Shown here piece after piece: positions 1 to 6,636 of a stretch of 13,912 bases of DNA; positions within the stretch are counted from its first letter, which is position 1; every line of letters starts with the position of its first letter. Below the pieces are notes generated by a model, which was given only the letters and a program-made list of their open reading frames with translations, searched no databases and was not told where the DNA came from. The DNA is from Chloroflexia bacterium. Its GTDB lineage: Bacteria > Chloroflexota > Chloroflexia > QHBQ01 > JADMIH01. The stretch lies in NCBI GenBank assembly GCA_025927935.1, contig JAICKM010000095.1, forward strand, positions 1 through 13,912, read 5' to 3'. The translations under genes were made by a program, and so were the position numbers.

Positions 1-105
1 CGGCGCCAGAACTGCCCACAAGGCATCCGAGACCCGGAAGCCGGTCGTGGTGGGGTTATTGCGGGTGCGCGCCCGCGTCCGTTTAGTGGCAGTTGGTGTA
101 GTCAT
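1..105 (-). CDS. IS5-type transposase, N-terminal fragment (runs off left edge)
   Basis: Reading the - strand from ATG at 105-103 gives 35 codons, open to the window edge. A basic Thr/Arg-rich start is followed by GFRVSDALWAVLAP. The pattern 'L-S/D-x-x-W-x-x-L-x-P', normally continuing into LLP, is the start of the DUF4096-type N-terminal domain of IS5-superfamily (and related DDE) transposases, so this is probably the 5' end of an insertion sequence lying left of the window. A start of transcription is visible: TGGTATAAT on the - strand with exactly six bases to the ATG, which predicts a leaderless mRNA. The catalytic DDE residues are outside the window, so I cannot say whether the gene is intact. 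The terminal inverted repeat should lie between about 120 and 400, but it cannot be defined without the other end. The family call rests on about 13 residues and is tentative at subgroup level. Confidence 0.6.
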   Translation of the reverse strand, partial: MTTPTATKRTRARTRNNPTTTGFRVSDALWAVLAP

Positions 106-111
106 ACCCTC

Positions 112-120
112 ATTATACCA
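112..120 (-). promoter_or_regulatory. Extended -10 promoter of the transposase gene
   Basis: On the - strand the sequence reads TGG-TATAAT (120 down to 112). This is a perfect -10 hexamer with the TGn extension that can replace a -35 box; the -35 position (around 140-135) has no good match. Six bases (GAGGGT) separate the hexamer from the ATG, so the expected transcription start falls on the A of the start codon. Confidence 0.6.
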
Positions 121-155
121 GGTTATTCGGATAGGCTCTAAGGAGGTATGGCGAG

Positions 156-293
156 ATGTCAAACATTCGCACATTCGCCTGGGTCCTACGAACTGCGGAC
201 GTCCTTTACCGCATTTCGGCTGTGGTTTGCGCGAGCCCCTCTACAGAGTTAGTTCAGGCCGCTGCCTGTAGTTATTCGCCTAGCCCCCGATGA
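156..293 (+). CDS. Possible small ORF of 45 codons, unknown or truncated
   Basis: An ATG at 156 is preceded by a strong ribosome-binding site, AAGGAGG at 140-146, nine bases upstream. The frame runs 45 codons, beginning MSNIRTFAWVLRTADVLYRI, with a moderately hydrophobic middle and three cysteines. I recognise no family. It may be the surviving 5' end of a gene cut by insertion of the neighbouring IS, or chance. A competing ATG at 148 in another frame is too close to the Shine-Dalgarno sequence and gives a less protein-like peptide. The good start signal is the only real support. Confidence 0.22.
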   Translation: MSNIRTFAWVLRTADVLYRISAVVCASPSTELVQAAACSYSPSPR

Positions 294-430
294 GGCGCAG
301 CTAAGGCGATTCCCTGGTCCCCAATAATCTAACTTTCGCCTGTTAATTCACCACAAAGGGTCCTCTGTTGTTGTAGCCTTAGGCTCCGCGCTGACCCAGC
401 ATAGCCTACGTATTTCCGGTAGTGAACAGC

Positions 431-485
431 CCGGTTTGGCGGAGTATGCCCTCTGCTCCGCATAGGTTCGGGCACTGCTAACCGG
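431..485 (+). promoter_or_regulatory. Foldable leader upstream of the NusG-like gene
   Basis: An outer inverted repeat CCGGTT (431-436) / AACCGG (480-485) encloses two mutually exclusive hairpins: GCGGAG (439-444) / CTCCGC (456-461), and TATGC (445-449) / GCATA (460-464). It ends 44 bases before the NusG-like start codon. The pairings are visible in the sequence; that the element is transcribed or regulatory is inference. No poly-T tract follows, so it is not a standard terminator. Confidence 0.3.
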
Positions 486-529
486 ACGGCGGAGCGTGCT
501 GGGCCCATTGCGCTAGAAAGTCGCTGTTC

Positions 530-910
530 ATGACTCCCCCTGCCCCGATCCCGGATCTCTGGTACGTTGTCCATACCAGGACGCTGAAAGAAGCGCCCAC
601 TGCCCGAGTGCTGCGCGAGTATCTAGGCCTGGAGGTCTATGCCCCTGAGGTGTGCCGGAGGACCTCGGCAGGCCTACACTGGGGGCCTTTGTTTCCCGGA
701 TATCTCTTTGTCCAAGTGAATCTGAACCGGGTGACGCCAAGCCGCATCAATAGTTGCCCCGGCGTGTTGCGTCTGCTGGCGGTTGATAACCAACCCCAGG
801 TCGTGCCGGTGAACGTTATCACGACGATTCGTGCGGGCGTCGCACAACTCAATGCGCAGGAGGGTTCGCCTCGACCGCTTCATCAGTTATGGGAAATGGT
901 TCCAGAGTAA
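530..910 (+). CDS. NusG/RfaH-like antiterminator, NGN domain only (KOW domain lost)
   Basis: The 126-residue product begins its fold at WYVVHTR (residues 11-17) and carries the family hallmark PLFPGYLFV (about 53-61), followed by the CPGVLRLL strand. Together these make up the NGN domain that binds the clamp of RNA polymerase. Specialised paralogues (RfaH, LoaP, UpxY types) are usually around 160-180 residues and end in a KOW domain. Here family-like sequence stops near residue 111 (QLNAQE), and the last 15 residues are an out-of-frame reading of the downstream oxidoreductase. The protein has therefore lost its C-terminal domain by fusion at about position 863. Paralogues of this type usually open polysaccharide or antibiotic operons and act on the genes that follow, which fits the ATP-grasp gene downstream. 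The ribosome-binding site is poor. The NGN domain alone could still touch polymerase, but loss of function is more likely. Confidence 0.8.
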   Translation: MTPPAPIPDLWYVVHTRTLKEAPTARVLREYLGLEVYAPEVCRRTSAGLHWGPLFPGYLFVQVNLNRVTPSRINSCPGVLRLLAVDNQPQVVPVNVITTIRAGVAQLNAQEGSPRPLHQLWEMVPE

Positions 911-1829
911 GGCCGTACCGGACGTTGACTCACGCTATGTGCGCAGGGTCCGGCGCGCGGGGACAGGGTTCCGGCTCGTCCTGGAAGACGGCGACGAGGT
1001 GGCTGCCGGGCAGGTGGTGATCGCCACCGGGCTTGGCGAGTTTCCGGCGCGCCCGGCGCAGTTCAACGATATACCGGCTCGCTACGCCTCGCACACTTCC
1101 GAACACACGGATCTCGGCGTGTTTGCCGGGCAGAAAGTGGTTGTCATCGGGTTGGGACAGAGCGCCGTCGAGTCGGCGGCGCTGCTGCAGGAAGTGGGCG
1201 CCGGTGTGGAAGTGATCGCCCGCGCCTCGACGATCCGCTGGCTGAGTGGAGGCGCGTGGCTTAAGAGCGAAGCCAACCCCTTGCGCGCCCTCATGTACCC
1301 GCCGACCGATGTCGGCCCGCCTGTGCTGAATCAGATCGTCGCCGCGCCCGAGCTGTTCCGGCGGTTGCCGCGGCCTCTGCGGGATCGCATAGAGTACCGC
1401 TCGATCAGACCGGCTGCGGCGGGTTGGTTGATGAACCGCGTGGGGGGCATCACCTTCACCACGAGTCGCTCGGTGACCCGCGTGAGCGTGGGCGACGGCC
1501 GTGTGACGCTCATACTCGACGATGGGACTGAGCGGAAGGTCGACCATGTTCTGCTTGCCACCGGCTACCGCGTGGATGTAAAGCATATGTCGATCCTGAG
1601 TCCGGAGATCGTATCGTCCATTACTACGCGGGAAGGGTATCCGCAGTTGGAGTCGGGATTCGGGTCGTCGGTGCCCGGGTTGTACTTCATCGGCGCCGTC
1701 GCCGTCGGCACATTTGGGCCGCTCTGCCGGTTCGCGTCGGGCAGCGACTTTACCGCGCGGGCGCTGACTCGCAGCATCGTGACGCGCCGGCCAGCCTCGC
1801 AGCAGGCCGCAATCCGCCCGGCGGCGTAA
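852..1829 (+). pseudogene. Flavin-containing monooxygenase-like oxidoreductase, N-terminus deleted
   Basis: The frame matches the FAD/NAD(P)-dependent monooxygenase-like family from RLDRFISYGKWFQ (from about 867) to the end. It includes an NADP-binding Rossmann motif VVVIGLGQSA (about 1134-1166), the ATGYRVD motif of the 'FATGY' type (about 1558-1578), and the C-terminal PGLYFIGAVAVGTFGP. Intact relatives start with a GxGxxG FAD-binding domain about 100-120 residues longer at the N-terminus; that domain is absent. The open frame extends up to a GTG at 831 and includes an ATG at 852, but neither has a ribosome-binding site, and the sequence before 864 belongs to the NusG-like gene in another frame. 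The gene has therefore probably been made inactive by a deletion joining it to its upstream neighbour. The remaining coding sequence has no stop or frameshift, so the event looks recent. Its former substrate cannot be told. Confidence 0.75.
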
Positions 1830-1843
1830 CGCGTTGCCGGTTA

Positions 1844-1890
1844 GGACCGAAGGAGAGCCTTTCAGCATGGGAGAGGAGGACTTACTCTGA
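1844..1890 (+). promoter_or_regulatory. Translation-initiation region with 7-codon mini-ORF ahead of the ATP-grasp gene
   Basis: GGACCGAAGGAGAGCCTT (1844-1861) contains a strong Shine-Dalgarno sequence and leads to ATG at 1867, which opens only a seven-residue ORF (MGEEDLL, stop TGA 1888-1890). The coding part itself contains a second Shine-Dalgarno-like run GAGAGGAGGA (1871-1880). The mini-ORF stop overlaps a CTG (1887-1889) that is in frame with the ATP-grasp gene. An almost identical 18-mer (17/18) precedes the first permease gene at 10495-10512. Confidence 0.4.
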
Positions 1891-1928
1891 AGACGCTTAC
1901 GCTTCCCGATCATCGGAGCGGACCGCAG

Positions 1929-3113
1929 ATGCCCGCGCCCGCGCTGCAGGCCCGCGCCCGGCCTGGAGGCGCTGTTATCATCGGCAGCAATTTCATGGCG
2001 CTCGGGGTCGCCCGCAGCCTGGGGCGGCGGGGCATCCCGGTCTGGGTGCTGCATGACGAATACGTTGTCGCCACCGCTTCGCGGTACGTCCGGCGCAGCC
2101 TGCCCTGGGCGGACGCGAATGAAATCGGCTACCTCCTCGATCTCGCCACGCAGCACAGGTTGCGCGGGTGGGTGTTGTTCCCGGTTACGGACAAGGCGGC
2201 CGGGCTGCTCTCGCGCCACCGCACGGCGCTGGCCGATTGCTACAGGCTGACGAGTCCTGGCTGGGAAGTGATGCAGTACGCTTATGATAAGCGCCTGACC
2301 TACAAGCTCGCCGCGGAGGTGGGGGTGGACTACCCGACCACGTACTATCCCAACCGCCGAGATGATCTGCTCACGCTCGATTGCGCCTTTCCCATCATTC
2401 TTAAACCCGCCGTGAAGGAGGGCCATAATGCCTTCACGGATGCGAAAGCATGGCGTGTCGATGATCGCGCACAACTCCTGGCGGGCTATGAGGAGGCGTG
2501 CCGCCTCGTTGATCCGTGCACCGTCATGGTGCAAGAGCTGATTCCCGGCCGGGGCGAGGCCCAGTTCTCATTTGCGGCCCTGTGCAGGGAAGGGTGTCCC
2601 GTCGGATCGCTGCTGGCGCGGCGGGTACGGCAGTTCCCGGTGGACTTTGGCCGCACCAGCACGTATGTTGAAACGATTGATCATCCCGAAGTGGAGCAGG
2701 CCGCCCGGCGCTTGCTTGCCGCGCTCAACTTCACGGGGTTGGTGGAAATCGAATTCAAATACGACTCCCGCACCCGGCGCTACAAGTTACTGGACATTAA
2801 TGCGCGTGTCTGGGGCTGGCACACCCTGGGCCGGCGGGCCGGTGTGGACTTCCCCTACCTGCAATGGCGGATGGCGCACGGGCAACCGGTGGAGAACGTG
2901 CGCGCGCGGGCGGGAGTCCGCTGGGTGCATATGACGACGGATATCCTGGCCGCGGGCGCCGAAATACGCCGCGGGCAGCTATTGGCCGGCAAGTTCATCC
3001 GGTCCCTGCGCCCTCCCATCGAACACGCACTCTTCGCCGCCGACGATCCGCTGCCCGCCTTGATGGAGGTGCCACTGATGGCCCATAGCAGATGGCTGCG
3101 CCACACAGGATAG
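1929..3113 (+). CDS. ATP-grasp family ligase (carboxylate-amine ligase-like)
   Basis: The 394-residue protein has the three ATP-grasp parts. First is a pre-ATP Rossmann-like domain (AVIIGSNFMALGVARSLGRRG, about 15-35). Second is a lid/ATP-binding lysine region with PIILKPAVKEGHN (about 155-167) and the hinge VMVQELIPGRGEAQF (about 199-213). Third is the metal-binding strands LVEIEFKYD and YKLLDINARVWGW (about 271-297), whose Glu and Asn are the expected Mg ligands. Such enzymes join a carboxylate to an amine or thiol through an acyl-phosphate; the substrate is not predictable. The context (NusG paralogue and oxidoreductase upstream) fits a polysaccharide or small-molecule cluster. I use ATG 1929, with GGAG ten bases upstream. 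A CTG at 1887, six bases after the GAGAGGAGGA run and in frame, would add 14 residues and is a serious alternative. An intrinsic terminator follows the stop after 35 bp. Confidence 0.85.
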   Translation: MPAPALQARARPGGAVIIGSNFMALGVARSLGRRGIPVWVLHDEYVVATASRYVRRSLPWADANEIGYLLDLATQHRLRGWVLFPVTDKAAGLLSRHRTALADCYRLTSPGWEVMQYAYDKRLTYKLAAEVGVDYPTTYYPNRRDDLLTLDCAFPIILKPAVKEGHNAFTDAKAWRVDDRAQLLAGYEEACRLVDPCTVMVQELIPGRGEAQFSFAALCREGCPVGSLLARRVRQFPVDFGRTSTYVETIDHPEVEQAARRLLAALNFTGLVEIEFKYDSRTRRYKLLDINARVWGWHTLGRRAGVDFPYLQWRMAHGQPVENVRARAGVRWVHMTTDILAAGAEIRRGQLLAGKFIRSLRPPIEHALFAADDPLPALMEVPLMAHSRWLRHTG

Positions 3114-3148
3114 CTCCGCGTAGTGTTGCACGCGCCGACGTACATACG

Positions 3149-3181
3149 AAAGCCCCGAACGAAATTCCGTTCGGGGCTTTT
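3149..3181 (+). terminator. Intrinsic terminator after the ATP-grasp gene
   Basis: A perfect 13-bp stem AAAGCCCCGAACG (3149-3161) / CGTTCGGGGCTTT (3168-3180) encloses the six-base loop AAATTC. T3178-3181 gives a TTTT tail, followed by GCGTTTC. The matching A run on the left arm would let it work on the other strand too. It separates the left gene group from the hemY operon. Confidence 0.9.
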
Positions 3182-3267
3182 GCGTTTCTACGCAGGATCG
3201 AGAAGCTTTACATAACACTGCCAATCATGGCTCACGGTTCCGTACCCTACCCACTGGCCTTACGGTA

Positions 3268-3276
3268 TGGTATAGT
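3268..3276 (+). promoter_or_regulatory. Extended -10 promoter for the hemY operon
   Basis: TGG-TATAGT (3268-3276) is an extended -10 element with five of six hexamer bases matching. No -35 box is evident at 16-18 bp upstream. Exactly six bases follow before an ATG at 3283, so the transcript would start at the A of that ATG. This is the same geometry as the transposase promoter at 112-120. Confidence 0.55.
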
Positions 3277-3282
3277 AGCTCT

Positions 3283-3321
3283 ATGACGGCAGCGTACCAT
3301 CACGGGACCGGCGTCCGGTGA
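3283..3321 (+). CDS. Probable leaderless 12-residue leader peptide overlapping hemY
   Basis: The ATG at 3283 sits at the predicted transcription start and opens the peptide MTAAYHHGTGVR. Its TGA (3319-3321) overlaps the ATG of hemY (3321-3323) in a TGATG arrangement. Because hemY itself has no good Shine-Dalgarno sequence, reinitiation after this short ORF is a plausible way for it to be translated. There is no homology to support the peptide; the case rests on promoter spacing and stop/start overlap. Alternatively, this is simply a short 5' UTR. Confidence 0.4.
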   Translation: MTAAYHHGTGVR

Positions 3322-4766
3322 TGCTTGACAACATACTCGACGTGGTTGTGGTCGGCGGAGGTCTCGCTGGGCTGACCACGGCCTACTTGCTCCAGCAGCA
3401 AGCCCGCGCGGCGGGGCAGCCGTTGCGATTGGTCGTCCTCGAACAGGCGGCACACGCGGGCGGCAAGCTGATCACCGACCGGGTTGACGGGTTCGTAATC
3501 GACGGCGGGCCGGACTCTTTCCGCCCGGCGCCCCCAGATGCCGTCGCGCTCAGCCGGGATCTGGGCCTGGGCGACGCGCTAATCGGCAGCGCGGACGCGC
3601 AGAACCGGATCTACGTGCTCTCCGGCGGGAGGCTGCACCCGCTTCCGGCGGGCCTAGTCGGCATCGTCCCCACCGACCGGGGCGCCCTGGCTCGCAGCAG
3701 CCTGCTTAGCCCGATGGGCAAGCTGCGCATGGCCCGCGAGGTCTCGCTGGCGCCTGCGCCTGGCGCCGACGACGAGAGCATTGCCGCCTTCGTCCACCGC
3801 CGCTTCGGCCAGGAAGCTGTCGACAAGCTGGCCCGACCCCTCCTGGCGAGCCTGTTTCTCGGCGACCCGGAGTGGTTGAGTATGCGCCTGCTGTTCCCCG
3901 ACTACCTGGACCTGGAGCGGGAGCACGGCAGCCTGATCCACGGGCTGCAAGCGCGGCGGCAGCCGGCTCCCAGCGGCCCGGATGCGGCGCCCGGCGCCGC
4001 CGATCATGCGGCGTTCCTATCTTTCCGCAGCGGCATGCACACCCTGATCGAGGGCCTGGTCGCGCAATTCGATCCCGACAGCCTGCAACTGGGCCGCACC
4101 GTCAGCCAGATCAGCCTAGCGACCTATGCGGACGCCCCTTATACGCTGCGCACCAAAGAAGGCCGCGCCTTTAGCGCCCGCCGTGTGGTGCTCGCCGTGC
4201 CCGCGCCGGTGGCGGCGAATCTGCTGCCCGACCGCGCCACCGAGTTCGCCGCCGCTCTCCGGCAGATCCGTTACCTCTCCAGCGCCACCGTCGCGCTCGG
4301 CTACCGCAAAACCGAGGTCAGCCACCCGCTCGACGGCTTCGGCTTTGCCGCCGCCGCCCGCGAATCGAGTCCGCTGCTTACCTGCACCTGGACTTCCACT
4401 AAATTCCCCGCCCACGCCCCGGAGGGCCACGTGCTGCTGCGGGCCATCGTCGCGGGCAGCGGCGGCGCTCCGGCGCTCGACTTGCTGGACCTGGAACTGG
4501 TCTCGCTCGTCCGGGCGGAGTTGGGGCGTATCCTGGGCCTGAACGCTACGCCGGTTGTGGAGCGGGTCTACCGCCACCGGCTGGCGAACCCGCAATATGA
4601 CGCGGGCCATTTGGCGCGCGTGGCGCGGCTCGAAGCGCTGGCCGCCACCCACCTGCCGGGCCTCTACCTCACCGGCAGCGCCTACCGGGGCATCGATATT
4701 ACGGCGACCATCCGCGAAGCCCGGCAAACCGCCGAGCAGATCCTTGCCGCCCAGCGATCCGATTAA
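3321..4766 (+). CDS. hemY: Protoporphyrinogen/coproporphyrinogen III oxidase (HemY/CgoX type)
   Basis: This FAD enzyme oxidises the tetrapyrrole ring late in haem synthesis: protoporphyrinogen IX to protoporphyrin, or coproporphyrinogen III to coproporphyrin in the CgoX branch. The 481-residue product opens with the dinucleotide-binding motif VVVVGGGLAGLTTAYLL. It continues with the FAD ribose-binding Glu in LEQAAHAGGKLITD and the family signature GGPDSF near residue 65. It ends with a second FAD-contacting region LPGLYLTGSAYRGIDITATIREA. Length agrees with the family (about 460-480), and there is no signal peptide. ATG 3321 is preferred for its TGATG overlap with the upstream mini-ORF; GTG 3318 is the alternative. 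Sulfatase translation begins about 29 bp after the stop, suggesting one transcript. Other haem genes are not in the window. Which of the two substrates is used cannot be told from sequence. Confidence 0.9.
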   Translation: MLDNILDVVVVGGGLAGLTTAYLLQQQARAAGQPLRLVVLEQAAHAGGKLITDRVDGFVIDGGPDSFRPAPPDAVALSRDLGLGDALIGSADAQNRIYVLSGGRLHPLPAGLVGIVPTDRGALARSSLLSPMGKLRMAREVSLAPAPGADDESIAAFVHRRFGQEAVDKLARPLLASLFLGDPEWLSMRLLFPDYLDLEREHGSLIHGLQARRQPAPSGPDAAPGAADHAAFLSFRSGMHTLIEGLVAQFDPDSLQLGRTVSQISLATYADAPYTLRTKEGRAFSARRVVLAVPAPVAANLLPDRATEFAAALRQIRYLSSATVALGYRKTEVSHPLDGFGFAAAARESSPLLTCTWTSTKFPAHAPEGHVLLRAIVAGSGGAPALDLLDLELVSLVRAELGRILGLNATPVVERVYRHRLANPQYDAGHLARVARLEALAATHLPGLYLTGSAYRGIDITATIREARQTAEQILAAQRSD

Positions 4767-4795
4767 CGCAACCCATCCGCAGAGGAGAATTGCCC

Positions 4796-6268
4796 GTGGC
4801 CTCGCCCCCGAATATCTTGCTGATCATGGCCGACCAGTTGGTTCCCTTTCTCATGGGCGCCTACGATCACCCCGTGGTGCAGACGCCCTACCTGGATGCT
4901 CTGGTAGCCGGCGGCGTCCGCTTCGACGCCGCCTACACCCCCTATCCGCTCTGTGCCCCGGCGCGCGCCGCGTTGCTGACCGGCAAATACGCCTCGACCC
5001 TCGGCTGCTATGACAACGCTGCCGTGCTGCCGGCGGACGAGCCGACGCTGGCTCACTACCTGACGAACGCCGGCTATGAAACTGTGCTGAGCGGCAAGAT
5101 GCATTTTATCGGCCCCGACCAGTTACATGGCTTCCGCCGTCGCTTGACTACGGACGTGTTTCCCGCCAACATCACCTGGGTACCCACCCGCGATCCTGTC
5201 ACCGGGCGCTTCCCCGGCGGCGGGCACGCGCGGCTCTATATCGCGCCCAACGTCGGCGTCCGCCCCTGGACCAAGTTCCTGGCCTATGACGAAGAGACCC
5301 AATTTCGGGCGCTGGAGTACATCCGCGAACGGGGCCGCACCGCGCCCGCCGAGCCGTTCTTCCTCGTCGCCTCCTTCCATCATCCCCACGATCCCTTCCA
5401 CGTCACCCAGGAGCTTTGGGACCTGTATGAGGGCGCGGATATCGCCATCCCCACGTATCCTGAAAACCTTGAAGAGACCTATTCGGCGCTGGATCGCTGG
5501 CTCAACGAGGTCCACGAGACCGACCAGGTTGATCTCGGCAACCCCGATAGTCTCTACCACTTGCGCCGCGCCTACTATGGCCTGGTGACGTATATCGACC
5601 GCAAAGTGGGCGAACTGCTGGCGGCCCTGGACCAAACCGGCCAGCGCGAGAACACCCTGATTATTTTCACCAGCGACCATGGCGATATGCTGGCCGAGCG
5701 GCGTATGGTGCAAAAGCGCTGCTTCTACGAGTGGTCAGTGCGCGTGCCGCTGATCATCCAGTTCCCGGATGGGGCCTATGCAGGGCGGAAGGTGCCGGAG
5801 CCGGTTTCTCTGCTGGACCTGCCGCCGACGTTGCTCGATCTGGCGGGCGTTCCGCCGGAGACCCGGCTGCCCATGGACGGCAACAGCCTGCTCGCCCGGC
5901 TGGACGGTCGCGAGACCGAGGAGCGCACCGTCTTGTCCGAGTACCATGTGGAAAAGGTTTACGCGCCGTGTTTTATGGTCCGCCAGGGACAGTACAAGTA
6001 TGTCTACATCCACGGATGGGGCAGCCAGTTGTTCGACCTGCTGGCCGACCCCGGCGAGTGGCGGAACCTGGCCGGGCAGCCGGCCCTGCAAGATGTGCAA
6101 GCGGCGCTCCACGGGCGCATCCTGGCGCAGTTTGATCCCGACGGCATCGCGGCGGCGGGGGAGGCGAGCGTGGCCCGGCGGGAAGTGATCAAGGCCGCGT
6201 TGGAGCGCAACGGCACACATTGGGACTATGCGCCGCAATTCGATGCCACTAAACAATACGTTCGCTGA
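4796..6268 (+). CDS. betC: Choline-sulfatase-type sulfatase
   Basis: Type I sulfatases hydrolyse sulfate esters using a formylglycine made from a cysteine. The site here is LCAPARAALLTG, matching C-x-P-x-R, with the Cys at residue 53 from GTG 4796. Metal ligands appear in NILLIMADQ near the N-terminus and in FTSDHGDML about two-thirds along. The block SGKMHFIGPDQLHGF, the phrase CYDNAA and the C-terminal WDYAPQFDATKQYVR strongly resemble BetC, which releases choline (a glycine-betaine precursor) and sulfate from choline-O-sulfate. Length (490) also fits. No signal peptide is present, consistent with the cytoplasmic BetC type. The start is GTG 4796, eight bases after GAGGAG; the TTG at 4790 lies too close to that site. 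No betaine-synthesis or choline-uptake gene is nearby, and pairing with hemY is unexpected. A related sulfatase with another small substrate is possible. It also requires a formylglycine-generating enzyme encoded elsewhere. Confidence 0.85.
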   Translation: MASPPNILLIMADQLVPFLMGAYDHPVVQTPYLDALVAGGVRFDAAYTPYPLCAPARAALLTGKYASTLGCYDNAAVLPADEPTLAHYLTNAGYETVLSGKMHFIGPDQLHGFRRRLTTDVFPANITWVPTRDPVTGRFPGGGHARLYIAPNVGVRPWTKFLAYDEETQFRALEYIRERGRTAPAEPFFLVASFHHPHDPFHVTQELWDLYEGADIAIPTYPENLEETYSALDRWLNEVHETDQVDLGNPDSLYHLRRAYYGLVTYIDRKVGELLAALDQTGQRENTLIIFTSDHGDMLAERRMVQKRCFYEWSVRVPLIIQFPDGAYAGRKVPEPVSLLDLPPTLLDLAGVPPETRLPMDGNSLLARLDGRETEERTVLSEYHVEKVYAPCFMVRQGQYKYVYIHGWGSQLFDLLADPGEWRNLAGQPALQDVQAALHGRILAQFDPDGIAAAGEASVARREVIKAALERNGTHWDYAPQFDATKQYVR

Positions 6269-6636
6269 GCACGCAACCCGTGATCTGATGCTGCCCTGAC
6301 TTTCATCCGGTGGCCGGGCGCACCGGGCCGTAGCGCGCGCGGCGCGACCGCGCCATGGTTGCGCTTAATGTCGCCCCTGCCCCGCCGCTCGCCCCGGCGG
6401 GTGCCAGGTGCGGGTGCGCACTGCGCCCGGCAATACCAGCCACCCCTCTACCCGGCTCCCCTGGCACATCCCCTACTTATTGCACACCGCCTTACGACGG
6501 CGAGCTACCGGCTACCCTTGCCTGTGCCGCCTGCCGGCCCCGCCATGCTCCGCGCACCCCACCCAGCTCCGCAAAGCGAACCACGGCATAATCACTCATG
6601 GCGAGGCAGAGGATTCAAGGATGCCGGATCCACCTA

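Larger units (their letters stand above)
106..529. other. Intergenic region between transposase fragment and NusG-like gene
   Basis: These 424 bp look lower in GC than the flanking genes and contain no convincing long gene; reading frames across it have no recognisable protein character. It holds the transposase promoter, one weak small-ORF candidate (156-293), an 8-bp tandem direct repeat ACATTCGC (163-170 and 171-178), and a foldable segment at 431-485 just ahead of the NusG-like gene. The outer end of the insertion sequence must lie here, but I could not identify its inverted repeat. Confidence 0.6.

Noticed and set aside
47..271. A 74-codon + strand frame at the left edge
   Set aside because: It overlaps the transposase start antisense and crosses its promoter; no ribosome-binding site and no family resemblance.
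930..2534. A 534-codon open frame on the - strand
   Set aside because: It lies antisense to the monooxygenase-like and ATP-grasp genes, both with clear family motifs. The antisense product is Arg/His/Gln/Pro-rich with no recognisable domain, as is usual for shadows in high-GC DNA.
4116..4727. A 203-codon - strand open frame inside hemY
   Set aside because: It is antisense to well-conserved HemY sequence; Gly/Arg/Val-rich, no domain, no ribosome-binding site considered convincing.
5123..5713. A 196-codon - strand open frame inside the sulfatase gene
   Set aside because: It is fully contained in a gene with clear catalytic motifs; explained by codon bias.
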